Positions 1 through 4,728 of a stretch of 13,804 bases of DNA are shown piece by piece. The stretch covers positions 1 to 13,804 of the forward strand of contig CAKQJZ010000056.1 of the NCBI GenBank assembly GCA_934247875.1. The letters are read 5' to 3'. The notes below the pieces were generated by a model. It was given only the letters and a program-made list of their open reading frames with translations. It was not told the DNA's origin and did no database searches. This DNA comes from an uncultured Spirochaetales bacterium. GTDB lineage: Bacteria; Spirochaetota; Spirochaetia; Sphaerochaetales; Sphaerochaetaceae. Every line of letters starts with the position of its first letter. The first letter of the stretch is position 1. Position numbers and translations under genes: made by a program.

Positions 1-56
1 TGAAACTCAAAAAGTCTTATACCAAAAAGAAACCTAAAGAGTGATGCTATTAGGTA

Positions 57-113
57 CTACAGTGAAGAACATGGGATAATAAGAAGCACTCTTATTGCAA
101 TATATTTCTTCAT
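57..113 (-). pseudogene. Short ORF after msrAB, stopped by an in-frame TAG
   Basis: Directly after the msrAB stop codon, a GGAAATGAT stretch precedes an ATG at 113. It opens an 18-residue ORF, MKKYIAIRVLLIIPCSSL, that looks like the start of a membrane or exported protein (two lysines followed by a hydrophobic run). It ends at a TAG at 59-57, but the same frame then stays open and hydrophobic to the window edge. This could be a membrane-protein gene broken by a nonsense mutation, a tiny real peptide, or chance. The start loosely resembles the N-terminus of peptide-ABC permeases, which is too little to name it. Confidence 0.22.
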
Positions 114-121
114 ATCATTTC

Positions 122-1183
122 CTAATCAAATAAACTCAATAGATATCCATAACCTTCCGCTTCCATGTCGCTATATGGCACAAAGCGCAGTGATGCGCTA
201 TTGATGCAATAGCGTATCCCATTAGGTGATTCTCTATCACCTCTGAATACATGTCCCAAATGACTATCGCCAGCACGGCTTCTGACTTCTGTCCTGATCA
301 TCATGTGACTTCTGTCTAGTTTTTCAACTATAAGTGGCTTCTCAATAGGAGAAGAGAAAGCAGGCCAGCCACATGAGCTTTCGAATTTATCGAGAGAGGA
401 GAATAGCGGTTCTCCTGTCACTATGTCTACATAGATGCCTTTATCGAACTTATTCCAGTATTCATTTGAGAAAGGTGATTCTGTAGCGCTATTCTGCGTA
501 ACGTTGTATTGCTCTTTTGAGAGTCTTTCTTTCACTATTTCATCTGCAGGTTTTACATATAAGCCGGGGTCTATCTTAAGCGAAGAGAGCAGCTTTATCT
601 CTTCGCGTGGAATATGACAATAGCCATTAGGATTCTTCTCAAGGTAGTTCTGATGATACTCTTCAGCCTTGTAGTAGTTTCTGAGCGGTTCTATCTCTAC
701 AAAGAACTTCTTTGATCTGCCTTTCTCGATTGCTGCTATTCTTTCAACGATTGCTTTGTCTCTATCGTTTGTATAGTAGATACCACTCTGATATTGCTCC
801 CCGATATCATTGCCCTGTCTGTTTCTAACAGTAGGATCGATTACATAGAAGTAAGCAAATAGGATTGCATCCAATGTGATTGCATCAGAGTCATATGTGA
901 CTTTGACAGTCTCTTTGAAACCTGTCCCACCTTTTACTATCTTCTTGTATTCTGCCTCTTCTGCTCTCTTTCCGTTAGCGTATCCGCTCTCTGCGTCTAT
1001 AACGCCATCTAGGCTTTGCATCAAGCTCTCTAAGCCCCAGAAACAGCCTCCTGCTAAATATATCTCCCTAATCTTTTCGTCTCTCATCGTTCTAATCTCT
1101 GTATTATTGTTTTTGTCTTGAGCCCCAAGTGCCGAGAGTGCTGCTAGAAGCACTATCAGGGCTGTTGTTATCCTCTTATTTAT
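122..1183 (-). CDS. msrAB: Bifunctional peptide methionine sulfoxide reductase MsrA/MsrB, probably exported
   Basis: This fusion enzyme reduces both diastereomers of methionine sulfoxide in oxidised proteins: MsrA acts on S-sulfoxide and MsrB on R-sulfoxide. Numbering is from the GTG at 1153. The MsrA half has GGCFWGLE with catalytic Cys37, DPT..NRQGND (107-116), AEEYHQ..YL and YCHIP (Cys179). The MsrB half begins near 205 and has ESSCGWPAF (Cys261, possible resolving Cys), SHLGHVFRGD and RYCINSASLRF with catalytic Cys316. The CxxC zinc motifs of many MsrBs are absent. The first ATG/GTG/TTG in frame is the GTG at 1153, but the ten codons before it encode INKRITTALI, which with VLLAALSALGA forms a classic signal peptide. 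An AAGGAG lies 6 nt before an ATA at 1183, so I place the start there (353 aa). This ATA precedes the rrf2 stop codon, so the genes overlap and are probably co-transcribed and coupled. Enzyme identity is certain; the start is inferred. Confidence 0.9.
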   Translation of the reverse strand: MNKRITTALIVLLAALSALGAQDKNNNTEIRTMRDEKIREIYLAGGCFWGLESLMQSLDGVIDAESGYANGKRAEEAEYKKIVKGGTGFKETVKVTYDSDAITLDAILFAYFYVIDPTVRNRQGNDIGEQYQSGIYYTNDRDKAIVERIAAIEKGRSKKFFVEIEPLRNYYKAEEYHQNYLEKNPNGYCHIPREEIKLLSSLKIDPGLYVKPADEIVKERLSKEQYNVTQNSATESPFSNEYWNKFDKGIYVDIVTGEPLFSSLDKFESSCGWPAFSSPIEKPLIVEKLDRSHMMIRTEVRSRAGDSHLGHVFRGDRESPNGIRYCINSASLRFVPYSDMEAEGYGYLLSLFD

Positions 1184-1619
1184 CTGCGTCTCCTTTTTCT
1201 GCCCAGTTATGGGTCATTATCTTTTTCTCGATATCATCAATAGTTATAGTATCTAGGTAGCAATAAAGTACTTTATCCATTTCATGTCCTAAATCATCCA
1301 TAACATCCTTCATGTGAGTTGAGATCAGGCATTCTTTATCAAAGTCAGTACCTCTCCATGTGGGTAGTGCAAATGAAGAGTGAAGGGCTGCTGCAATGTC
1401 TTTCAGCGTAATGCTGCTAAGCTCTGTGCTTACTCTGTAGCCGCCTTGCAATCCTTCTTTTGCTTCTATTAGTCCTTTAGCTCTCAAAAGAGACATTGCT
1501 TTTCTTATCCTTGCCGGGTTAGTGCAAACATTCTTAGCAAGGTCCTTGCTAGATACATAGCAGTTCATATGCCTCAAATAGACTAAAGAGTGCACAGCAA
1601 TGATAAAAAGTCCATCCAT
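1176..1619 (-). CDS. Rrf2-family winged-helix transcriptional regulator
   Basis: The 147-aa protein has the Rrf2 layout. The N-terminus FIIAVHSLVYL is followed by a helix-turn-helix (about 22-45, SSKDLAKNVCTNPARIRKAM) and a wing (GLIEAKEGLQGGYRV, about 49-63). A dimerisation helix lies near 95-120. Family members such as IscR, NsrR and CymR sense Fe-S clusters, NO or thiol status. Here the usual three-cysteine cluster loop is missing: only Cys97 lies in that region, with Cys20, Cys32 and Cys120 elsewhere. A bound Fe-S cluster is therefore unlikely and direct thiol sensing is more plausible. The gene overlaps the probable msrAB start by a few bases, which argues that it controls that operon. 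The ATG at 1619 has TTAGGAA about 10 nt upstream. The target and signal are inferred. Confidence 0.85.
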   Translation of the reverse strand: MDGLFIIAVHSLVYLRHMNCYVSSKDLAKNVCTNPARIRKAMSLLRAKGLIEAKEGLQGGYRVSTELSSITLKDIAAALHSSFALPTWRGTDFDKECLISTHMKDVMDDLGHEMDKVLYCYLDTITIDDIEKKIMTHNWAEKGDADK

Positions 1620-1638
1620 TTCTAGCTATTCCTAATAT

Positions 1639-1690
1639 GTAATTTTTAAAGTTACAGTTATAGTTCACTATATTTCTTACTCTATGTCAA
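1639..1690 (-). promoter_or_regulatory. Candidate operator/promoter region of rrf2-msrAB
   Basis: Two palindromes lie upstream of rrf2. GTAATTTTTAAAGTTAC (1639-1655) is symmetric except at two facing positions, and ATAGTTCACTAT (1660-1671) has perfect 5-bp arms. On the minus strand a perfect TTGACA sits at 1690-1685, but no good -10 follows at 16-18 nt; TATAAC appears only after 22 nt. Rrf2 proteins commonly bind AT-rich dyads near their own promoter, so these are autoregulatory operator candidates. The promoter itself is not settled. Confidence 0.35.
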
Positions 1691-1723
1691 TGAGAAAAGC
1701 ATCAACAGCTGATCTTGCAGATG

Positions 1724-1825
1724 CTAGATATTGAGTCTTTGAGTTAACTTTATCTCGCTGAGTGTTTTTTTCATCCTTAGATAGTCTGGATAAATGGAAG
1801 TCAAAAGAGCAGCAGATAAAATCAT
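1724..1825 (-). pseudogene. Short ORF, possible decayed gene remnant
   Basis: The minus strand between the first ATPase gene and rrf2 has a 33-codon ORF (MILSAALLTSIYPDYLRMKK... ending QRLNI, stop 1726-1724). An adjacent frame continues into YLASARSAVDAFLIDIE, ending near 1681. Together they read like one protein tail broken by a frameshift. No ribosome site is visible and I do not recognise a family. It may be a remnant displaced by the neighbouring ATPase block, or chance. The rest of 1620-1844 shows only the palindromes annotated separately. Confidence 0.18.
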
Positions 1826-1844
1826 TTGTGTAGTGTATCAATTC

Positions 1845-3164
1845 TCATACTTCTTTTAGTAGGAATGCCATATAGTGAGGTAGGATCAATATCTCTCCGT
1901 TTCTGCCTACATTGTATGCACCAAGTTTTATCATATGATTCACATGATATTTTTCTTTGTTTTTGAGAATTGTCTTAGAGCTCTTTGTGTTTCCAGTTGT
2001 AGCTTTGACTTCAACTAGAGTGAATTCTCCTTTATATCGTATGCAGAAATCTATCTCTAGTCCTGAGTCCTTATGAAAGTAGTATAGTTTTCTTCCCATT
2101 TTATGAAATGTTTCAGCAATCAGATTTTCAAACACAGCACCTTTATAGCTATAGAGGTTGCCTTGCAGAATATCTTTTTGAGTTCCATCTTCAAGAGAGC
2201 TGACAAAGAGGCCTGTGTCATTCATATAGACTTTGAATTGATCAGGGATAGCGTTTCCATCTAAAGGCAATTCTGTCATAGAAAGGTTATAGCACCTGCT
2301 AATGATTCCTGCATCTTCAATCCACTGCAGACTTCCTCTGTATGCTGTTGCACTAGAGCCTTTGTGCACTACTGAATACTGGAATTTGCGATTCTCTTTT
2401 GCCAATTGTTTGGGAATAGACTGAAAGCATTCCTTTATCTTAGACTTATCCCTGTCTGGTGCAAATTTCGCCATATCATCTTCATATGAGCGGATTATAT
2501 CTCGTTGAATTGCAAGTATATTGTTGAGTTGTTTTGTATTAACAAATGTCTGTACAGCATCAGGCATTCCGCCTACTATTGTGTACTGAATGAGAAGGTC
2601 GCTCATTCTTTTATGTAGTGCTTCTGGGACAGGTTTTTCGTCATGTAAACATGTTTCCAATAGGCTGATTATCTCTTTTGATATGCCATTTGCCCAAAGA
2701 AATTCCTCAAAATCAAGAGGATACATATCCATGATTGTTTCGTACCCAACAGGGATGGAAGTCGGCTGAGTTCTATAACCACTTACACCTAGAAGAGAAC
2801 CTGTTCCAATAACATCGAATCTTTCATCCAGTTTGAAGAACTTAAGTGATGTTCTAGCTTCTGGGCATTCTTGAATTTCATCAAGAATGATAACTGTTTC
2901 ATTAGCAATGAATTTAGTATCGCTTCCCAAAAAAGCGCTAAGCATCATTACAAGGTTATCAACCTCTAAAGAACCGCTGAAAATGCTTTTATAGTCTGGA
3001 TTCTGGAAAAAGTTTACATAAACAACACTTTTGTAGTTCTTTTTTGCAAAATCACATACAGACCAGGTTTTTCCACATTGACGGCATCCTTTGATTATCA
3101 GTGGCTTTTTGTTTGGATTTCTTTTCCAGCCAATTAGTTGAGACTCAATCTTTCGTGTCAGCAT
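1845..3164 (-). CDS. AAA_14/DUF4143-type ATPase with PD-(D/E)XK-like C-terminus
   Basis: This is a 439-aa P-loop ATPase of the large AAA_14 + DUF4143 group found in many anaerobes and archaea, whose cellular role is unknown. Walker A is GCRQCGKT (26-33, Lys32), Walker B is VIILDE (91-96) followed by IQECPEA, and TGSLLG (121-126) is a sensor-like segment. PLDFEEFLWANG (149-160) is a family hallmark. A middle helical region contains VGGMPDAV. The C-terminus has GAVFENLIAE (Glu346), SGLEIDF (Asp372) and LVEVKAT (Glu385, Lys387), matching the E...D...ExK pattern of PD-(D/E)XK nuclease folds. The reading frame stays open upstream to 3395 through AT-rich repeats, but AGGAGATGAC just before the ATG at 3164 and the family N-terminus fix the start. 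It diverges from a second, unrelated ATPase. Nuclease activity is inferred only. Confidence 0.85.
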   Translation of the reverse strand: MLTRKIESQLIGWKRNPNKKPLIIKGCRQCGKTWSVCDFAKKNYKSVVYVNFFQNPDYKSIFSGSLEVDNLVMMLSAFLGSDTKFIANETVIILDEIQECPEARTSLKFFKLDERFDVIGTGSLLGVSGYRTQPTSIPVGYETIMDMYPLDFEEFLWANGISKEIISLLETCLHDEKPVPEALHKRMSDLLIQYTIVGGMPDAVQTFVNTKQLNNILAIQRDIIRSYEDDMAKFAPDRDKSKIKECFQSIPKQLAKENRKFQYSVVHKGSSATAYRGSLQWIEDAGIISRCYNLSMTELPLDGNAIPDQFKVYMNDTGLFVSSLEDGTQKDILQGNLYSYKGAVFENLIAETFHKMGRKLYYFHKDSGLEIDFCIRYKGEFTLVEVKATTGNTKSSKTILKNKEKYHVNHMIKLGAYNVGRNGEILILPHYMAFLLKEV

Positions 3165-3180
3165 GTCATCTCCTATAATT

Positions 3181-3209
3181 AAGATATAAGCGAATTGAAT
3201 ATTTTTCAA
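3181..3209 (-). promoter_or_regulatory. Predicted promoter of the DUF4143-type ATPase
   Basis: On the minus strand, TTGAAA (3209-3204), 17 nt and TATCTT (3186-3181) make a plausible sigma-70 promoter whose transcript would begin just before the AGGAGAT ribosome site. The -35 box falls inside the first unit of the 32-bp repeat array. Confidence 0.45.
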
Positions 3210-3322
3210 TGGAGTTTTTTGCTTGAAGTAATATTTTTCAAGCGACTTTTTACTTGATTTTAATATTTTCCAAATGACTTTTTTCTTGCTTTTAAGTTTT
3301 TCAGACCAATTCTTGATTTCTT
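3198..3322. repeat. Imperfect tandem repeats, 32-bp period (3 units plus a degenerate fourth)
   Basis: Units start at 3198, 3230 and 3262, exactly 32 bp apart. Each reads AATATTTTYCAA, two variable bases, RACTTTTT or a close variant, then CTTG and a T-rich end. A shortened, weaker copy starts at 3294 and includes TTCTTGATTTC. Within a unit the CAA and TTG parts are inverted, for example TCAAG and CTTGA in unit 2 (minus strand), so each unit is a partial dyad as in protein-binding iterons. The array lies at and just upstream of the -35 box of the minus-strand ATPase gene. Confidence 0.7.
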
Positions 3323-3341
3323 CAAGAAAACATAAGACAAT
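3313..3341 (+). promoter_or_regulatory. Candidate promoter of the winged-helix ATPase
   Basis: TTGATT (3313-3318), a 17-nt spacer and GACAAT (3336-3341) fit a moderate sigma-70 promoter. Transcription would start near 3348, at the beginning of the 19-bp repeat array, so a protein bound there would block initiation or sit on the leader. Confidence 0.3.
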
Positions 3342-3344
3342 TAA

Positions 3345-3400
3345 ACAAAATAAACAAGTTTGTACAAAAAAAACAAATCTGTACAAAATAAACAAGAGGT
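3345..3400. repeat. Tandem 19-bp repeats (3 units) in the leader of the winged-helix ATPase gene
   Basis: Units start at 3345, 3364 and 3383. The first is ACAAAATAAACAAGTTTGT, the second ACAAAAAAAACAAATCTGT, and the third repeats ACAAAATAAACAAG exactly before turning into the GAGGT ribosome site. The unit junctions form TTTGTACAAA (3359-3368, perfect palindrome) and TCTGTACAAA (3378-3387), 19 bp apart. Two dyads separated by about two helical turns would suit cooperative repressor binding. Confidence 0.75.
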
Positions 3401-3404
3401 AGAA

Positions 3405-4508
3405 ATGATCGATCTTATTTTTTCACCTTCATTTGGCAATAAACCAAGAACATTGGTAGGCAGGAATAAAGTAATGGCTGATTTGATTGGAGGCCTTCAT
3501 TCTTTTCCTGGGAGCAAAGAGAGAGCTCGATTAATCATTGGCCAAAGAGGAATGGGAAAAACTGTTTTGTTGCTTGAAATAGCTGAGTATGCAAGAAATA
3601 ATGGCTATATTGTAGCCTCACCTACAGTTGTCTCTGACGATATGCTAGAAAGGATACTTGAGAAGCTTAATAGAGATAGTGCAAAGCTTTTTTCAAATAA
3701 GAAAACAATAATAACAGGTGGGTCTGTAGGCTTTTTGGGCTTCAGTGCTGGTATTCAAACAGAACATCAAGAATTGGTAAAACACAGTTTTGCAGATAGG
3801 CTTCAGACAATGTGTGAAGAGGCTCAGAAAATAAATAAAGGAATATTAATTCTTGTTGATGAGGTTCAGTCGAGCAGCGAAGAACTGAAAAAGCTGATTA
3901 TTGCATATCAGGAGATGGTTGGTATGAATGTAAATATTGCAATTGTCTTAGCCGGTCTTCCTATCTCAATATCACAAACTTTGAATCAACATGTTCTGAC
4001 TTTTCTTAATAGAGCTTCTAAAGTAAATCTTGAGCCAATTTCTATAGCAGAAATTGAATTGTTCTTTAGGAAAAGCTTTAATAAGCTTGGTTTAAAATTG
4101 AATGATAAATTGATTTCTGAAGCTGCAGCAAGAACAGAAGGTTCTCCTTATTTGATGCAATTGGTTGGTCACTATATAACTGTATCAGCTGCTGATGATG
4201 GCGTTATAACTGACATTGATTTTGATAAAGCAATTACTTTGGCAAGAAGAGAATTTATTAAAGATATCTGTGAAACAACTATTGCTCCGTTATCAGCAAA
4301 AGATATTGAATTTTTGAAAGCTATGGCAATAGATGATAGCGAAAGTGCTATGAAGGATATTGCTCTTCGTCTTTCAGTAGATTCTTCATATGCAAATAGA
4401 TACAGAACAAGGTTAATGCAATCCGATGTCATAAAATCTACTAGAAGAGGATACGTTGAATTCGCAGTTCCTTACTTAAGAGATTATTTTGCTGCCGAAG
4501 ATAAATAA
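3405..4508 (+). CDS. AAA ATPase with C-terminal winged helix (ORC/Cdc6-like architecture)
   Basis: This 367-aa protein has LVGR (17-20), Walker A GQRGMGKT (46-53, Lys52), Walker B ILILVDE (147-153) and a sensor-1-like VLAGLP (181-186). A helical lid contains TEGSPYLMQLVG (244-255). The end (about 300-360) reads as a winged helix, with ALRLSVDSSYANRYRTRLMQ as helix-turn-helix and STRRGYVEFAVP as wing. Proteins annotated only as 'ATP-binding protein' share this plan, which recalls Orc1/Cdc6 and STAND ATPases; no function is established. The frame is open from a TTG at 3360, but GAGG five bases before the ATG at 3405 and the family-like start favour 3405. It diverges from the DUF4143 ATPase across an array-rich gap, and its winged helix is the obvious candidate to bind those repeats. 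Base composition is more AT-rich than in the housekeeping genes, suggesting acquisition. Confidence 0.8.
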   Translation: MIDLIFSPSFGNKPRTLVGRNKVMADLIGGLHSFPGSKERARLIIGQRGMGKTVLLLEIAEYARNNGYIVASPTVVSDDMLERILEKLNRDSAKLFSNKKTIITGGSVGFLGFSAGIQTEHQELVKHSFADRLQTMCEEAQKINKGILILVDEVQSSSEELKKLIIAYQEMVGMNVNIAIVLAGLPISISQTLNQHVLTFLNRASKVNLEPISIAEIELFFRKSFNKLGLKLNDKLISEAAARTEGSPYLMQLVGHYITVSAADDGVITDIDFDKAITLARREFIKDICETTIAPLSAKDIEFLKAMAIDDSESAMKDIALRLSVDSSYANRYRTRLMQSDVIKSTRRGYVEFAVPYLRDYFAAEDK

Positions 4509-4510
4509 GA

Positions 4511-4541
4511 AAGCCAGAATCTGATTAACAAATCCTGGCTT
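4511..4541. terminator. Bidirectional terminator between ATPase gene and tRNA-Leu
   Basis: AAGCCAG (4511-4517) pairs with CTGGCTT (4535-4541), with two further A-T pairs inside. Read from the tRNA side it is followed by TCTTATTTAT, and read from the ATPase side by ATTTACC. It lies immediately after the ATPase stop and 4 nt beyond the tRNA 3' end. Confidence 0.6.
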
Positions 4542-4544
4542 ATT

Positions 4545-4628
4545 TACCGATGATCGGGATCGAACCGATACAAGATTGCTCTCGGCAGATTTTGAGTCTA
4601 CTGCGTCTACCAATTCCGCCACATCGGC
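4545..4628 (-). tRNA. tRNA-Leu, anticodon CAA
   Basis: The minus strand folds as a complete type II tRNA of 84 nt. The acceptor GCCGATG pairs with CATCGGT (one G-U at the end) plus discriminator A. The D-arm is GCGGAATTGGTAGACGC, and the anticodon stem GTAGA/TCTGC encloses loop CTCAAAA. A long variable arm GAGAGCAATCTT and the T-arm ATCGG-TTCGATC-CCGAT follow. The long variable arm and the CAA anticodon identify leucine (UUG codons). CCA is not encoded, so it must be added by the CCA-adding enzyme. Confidence 0.95.
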
Positions 4629-4638
4629 ATCGAAGAAA

Positions 4639-4667
4639 ATAGTATCAGATTGGAAAAGTTAAAACAA
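4639..4667 (-). promoter_or_regulatory. Promoter of tRNA-Leu
   Basis: On the minus strand TTGTTT (4667-4662), 17 nt and TACTAT (4644-4639) stand just upstream of the mature tRNA 5' end, giving a leader of only a few nucleotides. Confidence 0.55.
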
Positions 4668-4689
4668 GGCCAAAAGAGTTTCTTTCTGA

Positions 4690-4720
4690 TTGAACCCTTT
4701 GGAAATTAAAGCTAATCTAA
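4690..4720 (+). promoter_or_regulatory. Candidate promoter of the patatin gene
   Basis: TTGAAC, 17 nt and TAATCT precede the gene, with only about 10 nt between the -10-like box and the ATG. Both boxes match the consensus only moderately. If it is used, the mRNA would have almost no leader. Coordinates are good to about 2 bp. Confidence 0.3.
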
Positions 4721-4728
4721 AATAGAAA

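Noticed and set aside
3..44. Tail of a plus-strand gene (KLKKSYTKKKPKE then TGA)
   Set aside because: Thirteen open codons at the window edge are expected by chance, and a basic AT-rich tail is not informative.
876..1121. Plus-strand ORF of 81 codons opposite msrAB
   Set aside because: It is antisense to a certain gene, with Ser/Leu-rich composition typical of a shadow and no ribosome site.
3165..3395. N-terminal extension of the DUF4143 ATPase to 516 aa
   Set aside because: The extension is translated tandem repeat DNA, and AGGAGAT directly before the ATG at 3164 fits the family start.
3198..3400. CRISPR array
   Set aside because: The repeat units are contiguous and degenerate with no unique spacers, and no cas gene is present.
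4545..4570. Integration site duplicated from the tRNA-Leu 3' end
   Set aside because: I found no second copy near 1700-1850 and no integrase gene.
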